Shown here piece by piece: positions 25,086-33,694 of a stretch of DNA of 55,400 nucleotides; the stretch's first letter is position 1, and each line of letters starts with the position of its first letter. Below the pieces are notes generated by a model. It was not told the origin of the DNA. It did not search any database and saw only the letters and a list, made by a program, of their open reading frames with translations. The DNA comes from Lachnoclostridium sp. UBA903 (lineage in GTDB: Bacteria > Bacillota > Clostridia > Lachnospirales > Lachnospiraceae): positions 232-55,631 of the forward strand of contig DBEP01000049.1 of the NCBI GenBank assembly GCA_002294045.1, in the 5' to 3' direction. A program made the translations under genes and the position numbers.

Positions 25086-27451
25086 TGAATATCAAAAGAC
25101 CACTAATCTGGCTTTTAGCCTCGTATTTAGCGGGCCTGGTATTATATTCCCTGAAATTTAAATGGATTGTCACTCTGGGCTGCTTAAGCTTGGGCATGGT
25201 TCTTTTATGGCTGTTCCTTCTTTACAGACAGAGCAAAATTAAAGTTAAGGAATATGGTTTTTTATTGATTATACCAATCCTGTTTATTTCCGGCCATATC
25301 CTGATGAATCGCCAGATGGCTCCCAACAGTATGGACGCTGCTTTTGAAAAAGAAATAGGCGCAACTGTGGAGGGAGAACTGGAGATGATTCAGGATAAGG
25401 GGGATTATCTGGCACTAACCTTAAAGAATAATACAATCTTACTTGGGAATTCGGAAAAATATTACAGCAGCAAGTTAACAATCTATACCTCTTCTAAAAA
25501 CTCATATAAAGTCGGAAATATCTTATCCGTTTCAGGTAAAATCAAAAAATTCCAAAAGGCCTCCAATCCGGGGCAGTTCGATGAATACCTATATAATAAA
25601 ATGCTCCGCATTGATTACAAGGTAAATGCGGAGAGGATAGAAATCGTCAATGAGGATTATTCCCTATTCCGCCAGCTATTATATGACGCAAAGAAACGGT
25701 TTACAAATGTTTACCAGGAAATTCTCCCGCCTAAAAATGCAGGCATATTATCAGCAATGATACTGGGGGAAATGTCACTTTTGGAGCCTAAAGTGAAAGA
25801 TTTGTATCAGCAAAGCGGTATATCGCATATACTTGCTATTTCCGGACTTCATGTTTCTTTGCTGGGTTTATCCATATATCAATTTTTAAGACGCATAAGA
25901 CTGCCCGTTTTTCTGACGGGAGGGATATCTATATCTGTTATCATTTCCTATGGAATACTTACCAACTTCAGTGTATCCACCAACCGTGCCGTAGTGATGA
26001 TGATTATACTTATAGCGGCCGGATTCATCGGCCGGACTTATGACTTATTATCAGCCACGGCTTTCAGCGCTCTTATTATATTAATCCAGTCGCCGCTCCA
26101 GTGCAGGAATGCCGGCTTTTTGCTTTCTTTTGGAGCCATTACAGGAATTGCATTAATGAATCCCGTTGTTTCGGAACTGTTTCCTTTAAAAAATAAGCTT
26201 TGGGACGGTTTAAAATCAAGTATTGGCATACAAATTATTACCCTTCCCATAATTCTGTATTTCTTTTATGAATTCCCTACTTATTCCGTAATTATAAATA
26301 TGATTATACTGCCAACCTCCTCCATTATTATATTATTGTCCATTCTTGCCGGAATCCTGGGGTGTATCAGCCTGCCATTGGGGACCTTTGCCATAGGAGG
26401 AGTCCATTATCTTCTCAACTTTTATGAATGGGTATGCCGGACAGGAGGCAGGGTGCCGTGGAATACCTTTCTAATCGGGCGTCCCGATATATGGGTTATA
26501 ACAGCTTATTATTCCATTATTCTGCTGCTTATAGGCTGTCATTTGAAGATAAACCGTAAAATCAGCGTGTTACTGCTGTCGTTTTTAGTCATAATCTTCA
26601 ATAAATCCCAAAATGTCGGTTTAAAAGTGACATTTTTGGATGTAGGACAAGGTGATGGAATTTTCATAATGACACCTGAGGGAACAACTTATCTGATCGA
26701 CGGCGGAAGTACGGATGTTTCCAAAGTCGGCCGGTACCGGCTGGAACCTTATCTGAAAGTAAACGGTGTGGGTATTCTGGATTATGCCATAGTAACACAT
26801 GCGGATTCGGACCATATTTCCGGACTGAAAGAACTGATGGAGGAAATGGAAAATGGAATTCCGGGCAGAAATACGGTAATGTATAAAGGGAATATAATCA
26901 TTCGTAACCTGATTCTTCCTGCCGTCACACAAAAGGATGAAGCCTATCAGGAATTGGTTTTACTGGCTTTATCCAAGGGAATCGAAGTATTGTATATCCA
27001 AAAAGGCGATACCATAGAAGAGGGGGAGCTTAAATTTACCTGTCTGCATCCGGCATCGGACTATAACTTTACTTCCAGGAATGCATATTCCACCGTCCTT
27101 GGCGTAAGCTTTAAGGAATTTGACCTGCTGTTAACCGGAGACCTGGAAGCAGACGGGGAAGACATGGTATTAAAGGAATTAAAAGCTTTGGCAGTAACGG
27201 ATTATGATGTATTAAAGGTTGCTCATCACGGCTCTAAGAATTCCACCTATGAGGAATTTTTGGAGCTGATAAAACCCGAGTTTTCGGTTATTTCCTGCGG
27301 AAAAAATAACAGCTACAGGCATCCGGCCCCGGAATTGCTTGAAAGGCTTCAGAAAGCAGGCAGCCATATAAAAATCACTTATGAGAGCGGTGCGGTTACA
27401 CTGAAAACGGATGGGATAAATATGAAGATAAGTGAATATTTAAAGGAATAA
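25085..27451 (+). CDS. comEC: ComEC/Rec2 DNA-uptake channel protein
   Basis: The channel that carries single-stranded DNA across the membrane during natural transformation. The 788-residue protein has N-terminal membrane helices and a soluble OB-like region (about 75-190). The polytopic competence domain follows (about 210-500, with S-G-L-H-V-S-L-L-G and T-N-F-S-V-S-T-N-R-A). The C-terminal metallo-beta-lactamase-like domain has H-A-D-S-D-H at 572-577 and a later A-H-H-G-S motif. All metal ligands appear present, so the nuclease-like domain may be active. The ATG overlaps the stop of the GerM-like gene. Confidence 0.93.
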   Translation: MNIKRPLIWLLASYLAGLVLYSLKFKWIVTLGCLSLGMVLLWLFLLYRQSKIKVKEYGFLLIIPILFISGHILMNRQMAPNSMDAAFEKEIGATVEGELEMIQDKGDYLALTLKNNTILLGNSEKYYSSKLTIYTSSKNSYKVGNILSVSGKIKKFQKASNPGQFDEYLYNKMLRIDYKVNAERIEIVNEDYSLFRQLLYDAKKRFTNVYQEILPPKNAGILSAMILGEMSLLEPKVKDLYQQSGISHILAISGLHVSLLGLSIYQFLRRIRLPVFLTGGISISVIISYGILTNFSVSTNRAVVMMIILIAAGFIGRTYDLLSATAFSALIILIQSPLQCRNAGFLLSFGAITGIALMNPVVSELFPLKNKLWDGLKSSIGIQIITLPIILYFFYEFPTYSVIINMIILPTSSIIILLSILAGILGCISLPLGTFAIGGVHYLLNFYEWVCRTGGRVPWNTFLIGRPDIWVITAYYSIILLLIGCHLKINRKISVLLLSFLVIIFNKSQNVGLKVTFLDVGQGDGIFIMTPEGTTYLIDGGSTDVSKVGRYRLEPYLKVNGVGILDYAIVTHADSDHISGLKELMEEMENGIPGRNTVMYKGNIIIRNLILPAVTQKDEAYQELVLLALSKGIEVLYIQKGDTIEEGELKFTCLHPASDYNFTSRNAYSTVLGVSFKEFDLLLTGDLEADGEDMVLKELKALAVTDYDVLKVAHHGSKNSTYEEFLELIKPEFSVISCGKNNSYRHPAPELLERLQKAGSHIKITYESGAVTLKTDGINMKISEYLKE

Positions 27452-27569
27452 AATTTTAATTCTTTAGAAAATAATTGAAGAAATATTCTTATTTAATTCG
27501 TTTTATTATATGGATAGTTTAATGGTATTATTAAATATATATAATCCATCGGACGGCCGGGATTAGGAG

Positions 27570-28079
27570 GTGGAAAAAATCAATTGCGATAAGTATTTGG
27601 AATATTTAATCGATACATATGGGAATCTGGTTTTTTCCATATGCTTTAAACTGGTAAAAAGCTATTTTGACGCGGAAGATTTAGCACAGGATACCTTTCT
27701 GGCAGCCTACAAGAATCTGCATAAGTTTGACGGAAAAAATGAGAAGGCATGGATATGCAGAATTGCTACAAATAAATGCCTGGATTATTTAAAACGGGCA
27801 GGAAGGAAGGTTATTCCCACAGAAGACGCTTTTTTTAATGAGGTACAATGTGATAAACCATCACCGGAAGAATATATATTGGAAGCGGATATAAAACAGG
27901 AATTATTTCATTTATGCGGCCAATTAAAACCTCCTTACCAGGAGATAGCTCTGGATTATTTCTATTATGAAAAAGATATATCGGAAATAGTGAAAAAGAG
28001 CGGTAAAAACATAAAAACCATTCAGACACAAGTATACCGTACAAAAATTATGCTAAGGAATTTATGGAGAAAGGAGTAA
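27570..28079 (+). CDS. ECF-type RNA polymerase sigma factor
   Basis: A sigma-70 family factor of about 169 residues with region 2 (about 15-75, including D-A-E-D-L-A-Q-D-T-F-L) and region 4 (about 115-165), and no region 3, as in ECF factors. It should direct RNA polymerase to a small stress regulon. A zinc anti-sigma factor gene follows after 4 bases. The start is awkward: the only in-frame GTG (27570) lies inside the AGGAGGTG ribosome site, and an in-frame TAG at 27564 blocks any earlier start. Later options are TTG at 27597 or a rare ATC at 27579, which has ideal spacing. Confidence 0.88.
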   Translation: MEKINCDKYLEYLIDTYGNLVFSICFKLVKSYFDAEDLAQDTFLAAYKNLHKFDGKNEKAWICRIATNKCLDYLKRAGRKVIPTEDAFFNEVQCDKPSPEEYILEADIKQELFHLCGQLKPPYQEIALDYFYYEKDISEIVKKSGKNIKTIQTQVYRTKIMLRNLWRKE

Positions 28080-28083
28080 GGCC

Positions 28084-28584
28084 ATGGTAACAAAGGAAAA
28101 TCAAATAAGCTGTACAGCAGGATGTCGCAGAACGGACGTTTTTAAAAACATAACTTTGGAGGAGCTGGAGCACATAGCTTCCTGCGATGTTTGTGCAGAA
28201 AGTTATGCAAATGCAATAGAACAGCAGGCTATGATAACAGCACCTCATTATCTTAAGAAGAATATTTTACAAAAATCCGGGGCTTTTTCGGTTATGGATA
28301 ATAGTATATATAAGAAATTACCTATGTCCTGGAAGAGATTTCAGCTGTTTACTTACAGCATGAAAATTGGATTGGCCATGTGCGGGGCTTTGGCTTTACT
28401 TAATCTGGTTTCACCAGGGAATATACCGGGGAGGCAACCCTCCGGGGTAGTAAGTTTTATGGATAAAATGAACGATGAATTAAGGGCATTTTCCGATAAT
28501 ATATTGGAATATACGGATTTTTTGGTTTCCAGCAATAATAAAAATAACAAGGAGGATATAAAACATGATAAGAAAAAAGAATAA
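28084..28584 (+). CDS. ZAS-type zinc anti-sigma factor
   Basis: A 166-residue membrane protein expected to hold the preceding sigma factor inactive. The N-terminal cytoplasmic part has the ZAS motif H-x3-C-x2-C at H30, C34 and C37 (E-H-I-A-S-C-D-V-C), with additional Cys at 10 and 14 that could supply the fourth zinc ligand. One membrane helix lies at about 98-117. The remaining extracellular tail of about 50 residues ends in a Lys/Asp-rich stretch. The start is 4 bases after the sigma gene stop, and its end overlaps the next gene by 20 bases. The anti-sigma role is inferred from the motif and the pairing. Confidence 0.75.
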   Translation: MVTKENQISCTAGCRRTDVFKNITLEELEHIASCDVCAESYANAIEQQAMITAPHYLKKNILQKSGAFSVMDNSIYKKLPMSWKRFQLFTYSMKIGLAMCGALALLNLVSPGNIPGRQPSGVVSFMDKMNDELRAFSDNILEYTDFLVSSNNKNNKEDIKHDKKKE

Positions 28585-29185
28585 ATTTTTTACCCTTATA
28601 TTTTCAGCCTTCTTTGGTGCCGGACAGATGTATATGGGTTTTATGAAACAGGGAATTTCTATTATGACTTTAACGGCAATTATACTGGCTTTCGGCAACT
28701 TTACCGGAATAGGGACGATATTTTTTTCGCTTCCCGTATTATGGTTTTACAGTTTTTTTGATGTAATCAATAAAATGACCATGCCGGACCACATATTTCA
28801 GACCCTGGAAGATCATTATATATTCCTGTCTTCCAATGACAATATAGAGTTGAAGTCTCTGGTAGCAAGGTATGAAAAAGCTATAGCAATTTTTCTTATT
28901 CTGCTTGGGGTTTCGGCGTTGGGGGAAAATATTCTGGACTTAATTGCCGAACAGGCATCCATGGCAGGTTATTACGAACTGTCCGAATTTGTTTATTCCC
29001 TGCGCTGGAACGGAACCAGAATATTATTTTCAATCCTTATTATTATAGTTGGAGCCAAAATGATTATTGGCAAAAAGAAAGAATTGGATATGGAAGACAT
29101 AGAGTATTCCGGTCCGGTAAATAACCGTCAGCTGATGACAGATAATATGACGGATAATAAGGAGAATACGGATGAGAATGCATAG
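28565..29185 (+). CDS. Membrane protein of the ECF sigma operon, unknown function
   Basis: A 206-residue protein with no name I can assign. The N-terminal 65 residues contain two or three membrane helices, with G-A-G-Q-M-Y-M-G-F-M-K-Q-G similar to the small TM2/DUF5683-type membrane domain. A soluble central stretch is followed by two more helices (about 95-115 and 145-165) and a charged Asn/Asp-rich tail. It starts at an ATG after AAGGAGG inside the anti-sigma gene and overlaps the following gene by 14 bases. It is therefore co-translated in the sigma operon, perhaps as a sensor or effector. Confidence 0.65.
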   Translation: MIRKKNKFFTLIFSAFFGAGQMYMGFMKQGISIMTLTAIILAFGNFTGIGTIFFSLPVLWFYSFFDVINKMTMPDHIFQTLEDHYIFLSSNDNIELKSLVARYEKAIAIFLILLGVSALGENILDLIAEQASMAGYYELSEFVYSLRWNGTRILFSILIIIVGAKMIIGKKKELDMEDIEYSGPVNNRQLMTDNMTDNKENTDENA

Positions 29186-29465
29186 AGTAGGTACATTTAC
29201 CCTGGGTACCGGTCTGATATTATTCGGAATACTGTTTCTTATACGGGTATTCACGAATATAATTACCTATCAGATGGTATTTAAAATATGGCCCGTTTTA
29301 TTCATCTTTTTAGGCAGTGAAATACTTATGGGACGTCATGAAGAAAAAGAAGGCAAGATAATATATGACGGAGCTGCCATATTTTTAATTATAGTCCTGA
29401 GTTTTTTTGCCATGGGCATGGCAGGCATGCAGTATATTTTTGAAAATATCAGATACTTCTACTAA
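29172..29465 (+). CDS. Small membrane protein similar to the LiaI/LiaF transmembrane region
   Basis: A 97-residue protein with three or so membrane helices: G-T-G-L-I-L-F-G-I-L-F-L near 12-23, then a K-I-W-P-V-L-F-I-F-L-G-S-E hairpin near 37-50, and a final helix near 67-85. The W-P-hydrophobic-G-x-E pattern is typical of the DUF5668/LiaF membrane module. It lacks the soluble C-terminal domain of LiaF. A protein with only that C-terminal domain is encoded at 2707-3285. It follows AAGGAG at the end of the preceding membrane protein gene. An envelope-stress role is inferred from the operon. Confidence 0.65.
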   Translation: MRMHRVGTFTLGTGLILFGILFLIRVFTNIITYQMVFKIWPVLFIFLGSEILMGRHEEKEGKIIYDGAAIFLIIVLSFFAMGMAGMQYIFENIRYFY

Positions 29466-29471
29466 ATTCTG

Positions 29472-29480
29472 TGTTATAAT
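29472..29480 (+). promoter_or_regulatory. Possible extended -10 promoter of uppP
   Basis: TGTTATAAT is a full extended -10 element about 50 bases before uppP, without a good -35. uppP may also be read from the sigma operon upstream, as no terminator separates them. Confidence 0.35.
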
Positions 29481-29531
29481 AGGTAAGAGCGGCTGCTAAA
29501 CCGCAAAAAGATAAAGGAAAGGTATTAAAAT

Positions 29532-30359
29532 ATGGATTTTATTGAAATTTTAAAGGTGATTTTCTTAGGAGTGGTGGAGGGAATTACGGAATGGCTGCCT
29601 ATCAGCAGTACCGGACATATGATTTTGGTGGATGAAATTATCACTCTTAATGTTTCGGCCGAGTTTAAGGAGTTGTTTTTAATCGTAATACAGCTTGGGG
29701 CGATTCTGGCGGTCATATTATTATTCTGGAATAAGATTTTCCCTTTCAATTTTAAAAAAGGACCAGTTATTAAAATGGATATAATGACCTTGTGGTTAAA
29801 GATTATTGTTGCCTGCCTGCCTGCAACGGTTATGGTACTTTTATTTGATGATTTGATTGACCGGTATTTCTATAATTACATTACGGTTGCCATTACCTTG
29901 GTTGTCTACGGTGTATTATTTATTGTGATTGAAAACAGAAATAAAAATAAAACACCCCGTATCAGGACCTTATCTGATATTACGTATAAGACCGCATTTT
30001 TAATCGGATTGTTTCAGCTCTTATCCATGATACCGGGAACTTCCAGGTCGGGAGCAACCATTTTGGGAGCCATAATAATCGGGACTTCCAGATATGTAGC
30101 CGCCGAATTTTCCTTTTTCCTGGCCATACCTGCCATGTTTGGGTATAGTTTATTAAAGATGATTAAGTTCGGGTTTGATTATACTTCAAATGAAGTTTTG
30201 GTTTTAATACTGGGTATGTTGACAGCCTTTGTGGTATCCGTTATTGTGATTAAGTTCTTAATGGGATATGTTAAAAAACATGATTTTAAAGTATTTGGTT
30301 ATTACAGAATAGTTTTAGGCTTTCTTGTGGTTTTATATTTTTTATTTATCGGTAAATAG
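29532..30359 (+). CDS. uppP: Undecaprenyl-diphosphatase UppP (BacA)
   Basis: An integral membrane phosphatase that recycles undecaprenyl diphosphate to the monophosphate carrier for peptidoglycan synthesis; extra copies give bacitracin resistance. The 275-residue protein has about eight helices. Both family motifs are present: E-G-I-T-E-W-L-P-I-S-S-T-G-H near 17-30, and P-G-T-S-R-S-G-A-T near 172-180. AAAGGAAAGG precedes the ATG. It sits 66 bases after the ECF sigma operon with no terminator between, which fits an envelope-stress regulon like the sigma-M and sigma-W links to bacA known in Bacillus. Confidence 0.96.
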   Translation: MDFIEILKVIFLGVVEGITEWLPISSTGHMILVDEIITLNVSAEFKELFLIVIQLGAILAVILLFWNKIFPFNFKKGPVIKMDIMTLWLKIIVACLPATVMVLLFDDLIDRYFYNYITVAITLVVYGVLFIVIENRNKNKTPRIRTLSDITYKTAFLIGLFQLLSMIPGTSRSGATILGAIIIGTSRYVAAEFSFFLAIPAMFGYSLLKMIKFGFDYTSNEVLVLILGMLTAFVVSVIVIKFLMGYVKKHDFKVFGYYRIVLGFLVVLYFLFIGK

Positions 30360-30417
30360 CAGTGGAAGAATCGGCGGGCTTGCCTGTTAGTACGTAGTTC
30401 CCATTGCACAAAAAAGC

Positions 30418-30446
30418 GGCGGTCTTGACAAAGCCGCCTTTTATTT
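30418..30446 (+). terminator. Terminator of uppP
   Basis: GGCGG and CCGCC arms around an 11-base loop are followed by TTTTATTTT. It runs up to the stop codon of the convergent gene at 30446. Confidence 0.7.
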
Positions 30447-30853
30447 TACTTATTTTTAGATTTGTATAATAAAATAGCACCCCAAATACCGCCTAAGAGC
30501 AAAACCTCAAAAATACCCGTTATGTGAATCACATGGGTAAGTGAAAAATCCTGTAATAATGAGATAAGATGGTTTATGCCTAAAACCCAACAGAGAATAG
30601 TTGATTGAAAGGTTAGTATTTTCATATATTCAATGTTTTCTTTTAGAAAAGCTGCAATAATTGCACTAATAATACCAATGTTCCATAAGGCTATTTCACG
30701 CTGCCAACCGATACTATTTCCCCAGCTTGTAAATTGTCCGCCTAAATCTGGGAAAAAGAATTGCCATATAAATGCGCCGCCGCAAGCAATAAGCATGAAT
30801 ATGAGATAGAACTTGTAGTGCCTTATTGTAATACTCGTTTTTTCCTGTTTCAT
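30446..30853 (-). CDS. Hypothetical four-helix membrane protein (DUF6790-like)
   Basis: A 135-residue membrane protein with four hydrophobic segments, at about residues 15-32, 52-70, 78-97 and 108-128. The motif G-W-Q-R-E-I-A-L-W-N-I-G between the first and second helices resembles the DUF6790 family, but I am not certain of that. No function is known. It begins after an AGGAGTGAT site and is convergent with uppP. Its leader is shared with the upstream region of the sugar operon. It appears monocistronic. Confidence 0.65.
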   Translation of the reverse strand: MKQEKTSITIRHYKFYLIFMLIACGGAFIWQFFFPDLGGQFTSWGNSIGWQREIALWNIGIISAIIAAFLKENIEYMKILTFQSTILCWVLGINHLISLLQDFSLTHVIHITGIFEVLLLGGIWGAILLYKSKNK

Positions 30854-31050
30854 ATTATCACTCCTAAATATAAAGTTTTATTTTATGTGTAGAGTGTACA
30901 TCGCTTTGTTTGGATTGTCAATATAATATGAAATATATTTCAGGTTTTTTGGTTTTATAATATTCTATGCTATATATATCTATACAACTTTTTGAGCTTA
31001 TAAGATGTTTTGCAAGGCCTTTAATCAATAAAAATATATAAGAAAATTCA

Positions 31051-31079
31051 TTGACAACATATGATACTATTGCTATAAT
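31051..31079 (+). promoter_or_regulatory. Promoter of the sugar ABC-GH65 operon
   Basis: A perfect TTGACA (31051-31056) and a perfect TATAAT (31074-31079) with a 17-base spacer. A LacI-type operator starts two bases after the -10 box, so the operon should be strong when derepressed. Confidence 0.85.
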
Positions 31080-31080
31080 T

Positions 31081-31096
31081 AGTTTAACGTTAAACC
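31081..31096 (+). promoter_or_regulatory. LacI-family operator 1
   Basis: AGTTTAACGTTAAACC, a near-perfect palindrome over the transcription start. It differs from the reverse complement of the site upstream of the lacI-type gene by one base. Confidence 0.8.
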
Positions 31097-31133
31097 ATTA
31101 AAAAATATAGTTTTAAACAATGGTTTTTATTTA

Positions 31134-31149
31134 AGTTTAACACTAAACT
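31134..31149 (+). promoter_or_regulatory. LacI-family operator 2
   Basis: AGTTTAACACTAAACT is centred 53 bp, about five helical turns, downstream of operator 1. It is placed on the same face of the DNA, which would allow looping or roadblock repression. Confidence 0.75.
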
Positions 31150-31183
31150 ATTAGAAAACTATGAAAAGGGAAGGAGATAATTT

Positions 31184-32665
31184 ATGAAAAAAGTGAAAAA
31201 ACTGGTTGGTATTTTGTTATGCCTTATACTTATTACCGGTATGATGGCAGGGTGCGGCAAAAAGGATGATACGGCTGCAGACAGCATAACGGGAGCGGGC
31301 CAAAGTACGGAGGAAAGTGCCGGCGGCGAATCCGCTGATACCCCTAAGGAGGACGGAACGGATAAAATACAGTTAAAGCTCGGAATCTGGCCGGAAGATA
31401 CTCTTACGGCAGACATTGAACTGCATAAAGGATACGTTGAAACATTTAATGCCACACATCCTAATGTAGAAGTAATTCCGGCTTATTATAAATATGCCAC
31501 AGATACCTTTGTATCCCTGGCAGAATCCGGTAATCTTCCTACTATTTTTGAAACATGGTATACGGAACCCCAAAAGTTAATTGAGGGCGGCTTTGTTGCC
31601 GATATTACGGATGAATTAGAAGCCAGAGGCTGGGCGAATGATATAAATCCTTCCATTAAGGAATTATTGTCAAAGGACGGAAGAATTTACGGCATTCCCC
31701 GTGACGGTTATGCTCTTGGCTTAATGCTTAATGTGGAATTGTTTGAAGAAGCAGGTTTAGTTGACAGTAACGGCTATCCGGTTTATCCCAAGACCTGGCA
31801 GGAACTTGCCGAAACTGCTGAAAAAATTAAAGATGCTACGGGTCAGGCAGGGATTTGCCTGTTAGCGAAAGACAATGCGGGCGGCTGGCATTTCAGCAAC
31901 ATAGCCTGGGCATTTGGCGCCACCTTTACCTTAGAAGAGAATGGTAAATTTGTATCTAACGTAGATACGCCGGAAGCCATAGCGGCTATGGAATATGTAA
32001 AGTCCCTGAGATGGGATTATGATGTCCTTACGCCGGACCCGACCAATGAAGACTGGGGCACCGGATTTACTAACTTAGGAACCGGTACGGCCGCCATGTA
32101 TATTGCTGCAAATGATGCGGTCAACCAGCCGACACAGGTTAACGAGCTGCCGGCTGATAAGCTTTCCTTGGTACCGCTTCCTGCCGGACCTGACGGGAAA
32201 CAGTATTCCCTGTCCGGCGGTACACCTTATATGTTTTCGAAGGACGCCACTCCGGATGAAATCAATGCTGCTCTTGATTATCTTGAAATTATGGGCAAGG
32301 CGCCTGTGGCTACGGAAGAAGCGATTGCCGGCATGAAGGCGGATGCCCGGAATAAAGCGGATAACAATGTACCGGTTATCCCGCGTTTCCCTTGCTGGAT
32401 TAATGAAGAAGTACTGTCAGCGGAAAAAGCGGTAACCGATGAATACAATAATGTTGATATGAATCTTTATAACGATTACTTTAATATTATAAAGAAAGAA
32501 GGCAATCTTCGTCTGGAAGAACCGGGCTCCGCCCAGGATTTGTATTCGGAATTAACAAAGGTGCTTCAGGCCGTTGTTACGGATAAAAACGCCGATGTTC
32601 CGGTACTTATGAAGACAGCCGACGAAAACTACCAGAAATTACTTGATGAAAATGTTAATAAATAG
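31184..32665 (+). CDS. Sugar ABC transporter substrate-binding lipoprotein
   Basis: A 493-residue extracellular solute-binding protein of family 1. The lipobox M-A-G-C places the lipidated Cys at 24, followed by a Ser/Gly/Glu-rich linker (27-62) and the binding domain. The early F-N-A-T-H-P-N-V-E-V segment and the central G-I-P-R-D-G-Y-A-L-G-L-M segment are typical of oligosaccharide binders. It should capture an alpha-glucoside for the two permeases and the GH65 phosphorylase that follow; the sugar itself cannot be read. AAGGAG precedes the ATG. A hairpin separates it from the permease genes. No ATPase gene is present, so a shared MsmX-type ATPase is likely. Confidence 0.9.
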   Translation: MKKVKKLVGILLCLILITGMMAGCGKKDDTAADSITGAGQSTEESAGGESADTPKEDGTDKIQLKLGIWPEDTLTADIELHKGYVETFNATHPNVEVIPAYYKYATDTFVSLAESGNLPTIFETWYTEPQKLIEGGFVADITDELEARGWANDINPSIKELLSKDGRIYGIPRDGYALGLMLNVELFEEAGLVDSNGYPVYPKTWQELAETAEKIKDATGQAGICLLAKDNAGGWHFSNIAWAFGATFTLEENGKFVSNVDTPEAIAAMEYVKSLRWDYDVLTPDPTNEDWGTGFTNLGTGTAAMYIAANDAVNQPTQVNELPADKLSLVPLPAGPDGKQYSLSGGTPYMFSKDATPDEINAALDYLEIMGKAPVATEEAIAGMKADARNKADNNVPVIPRFPCWINEEVLSAEKAVTDEYNNVDMNLYNDYFNIIKKEGNLRLEEPGSAQDLYSELTKVLQAVVTDKNADVPVLMKTADENYQKLLDENVNK

Positions 32666-32704
32666 TAGAATTATAGCTGTAAATTAATAGAAATCATGCC
32701 ATTG

Positions 32705-32741
32705 GATGATGGGGTATTCTGGATAAGACTGCCCCATCATC
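32705..32741 (+). terminator. Hairpin between sugar-binding protein and permease genes
   Basis: GATGATGGGG and CCCCATCATC form a 10-bp perfect stem around a 17-base loop, followed by TTTAAAG. It is probably a partial terminator or 3' stabiliser of the binding-protein mRNA. Confidence 0.65.
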
Positions 32742-32771
32742 TTTAAAGAAAAAATGAGGAGGGCGGATAAA

Positions 32772-33683
32772 GTGGTCAGATCAAAAAATGAAAATATTAA
32801 ACTGAGCACAAAACCGGGACTTAAGAAAAAGGATCTTGCCGGGTGGCTGATTATGCTTCCGGCAATTATATTATTTGCATTTTTTGTATGGGAGCCATTG
32901 CTGGAAAGTGTTCGACTCTCCCTGTATACGGCAAAAGGTATCCGTCTGGAGGAATTTGCCGGACTTAGTAATTACATAAAAGTATTAAAACATCCGGATT
33001 TTGCGGCAGCCTTAATAAACACCTTTAAATATATAATATGGTCATTGCTCATTGGTTTTCTGGTGCCGGTTATAACGGCAGTCTTAATTTCGGAAACGGT
33101 ACATCTAAAAAGCTTTTTCCGGATAGGGGTATACTTTCCCAACATAATGCCGGGTCTGGCTACAGTTCTTATGTGGGGATATTTCTTCCGCCCCGGTAAT
33201 ACCGGAGTGCTTAATATTTTATTAAATAAGTTTGGAGTTAACCCGCTGCTCTGGCTGACGGAGCCGAAACTTACCATCCCTCTCATTGTACTGACCATGA
33301 CATGGAAAGGAGCCGGTTCAACAGCTTTAATTTATATGGCAGGCATCAGTAATATCAATCCGGAATTATATGAAGCGGCTACTATAGACGGTGCGGGAGT
33401 ATTGCACAGAATCCGGTATATTACCGTGCCGAGTATTTTTGCCCTTGGGAAAACACTTTTAATTTTACAGATAATAGCAGTGTTCCAGATTCTTTATGAA
33501 CCGCTGGTTATGACTAACGGCGGGCCGAATAATGCCAGTATTTCAATCATGCAGCTGGTGTATAATTATGCCTTCCGTGATTATAATTATCCGATGGCAG
33601 CTGCTTTATCCGTAATGATATGTATTATTCTGGTGATTTTAAGCGGTTTGTATTTTAAATTTACCGCTTCAAAAGAGAATTAA
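32772..33683 (+). CDS. Sugar ABC transporter permease (MalF-like)
   Basis: The first membrane subunit of the sugar importer, with about six helices. I choose the GTG at 32772, 8 bases after AGGAGG, giving 303 residues. The ATG at 32754 lies upstream of that site and would put the ribosome site inside the gene. The permease loop appears as Y-E-A-A-T-I-D-G-A-G near residue 205, the EAA motif that docks the ATPase. The M-T-N-G-G-P motif typical of MalF/LacF-type permeases follows. The MalG-like partner begins 12 bases after its stop. Confidence 0.9.
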   Translation: MVRSKNENIKLSTKPGLKKKDLAGWLIMLPAIILFAFFVWEPLLESVRLSLYTAKGIRLEEFAGLSNYIKVLKHPDFAAALINTFKYIIWSLLIGFLVPVITAVLISETVHLKSFFRIGVYFPNIMPGLATVLMWGYFFRPGNTGVLNILLNKFGVNPLLWLTEPKLTIPLIVLTMTWKGAGSTALIYMAGISNINPELYEAATIDGAGVLHRIRYITVPSIFALGKTLLILQIIAVFQILYEPLVMTNGGPNNASISIMQLVYNYAFRDYNYPMAAALSVMICIILVILSGLYFKFTASKEN

Positions 33684-33694
33684 GGAGGAGACCT

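Noticed and set aside
20089..30411. Shared TACGT...CATTGCACAAAAA-like words at 20108-20126 and 30391-30414
   Set aside because: The match is short and interrupted; I could not define boundaries well enough to call a repeat family.
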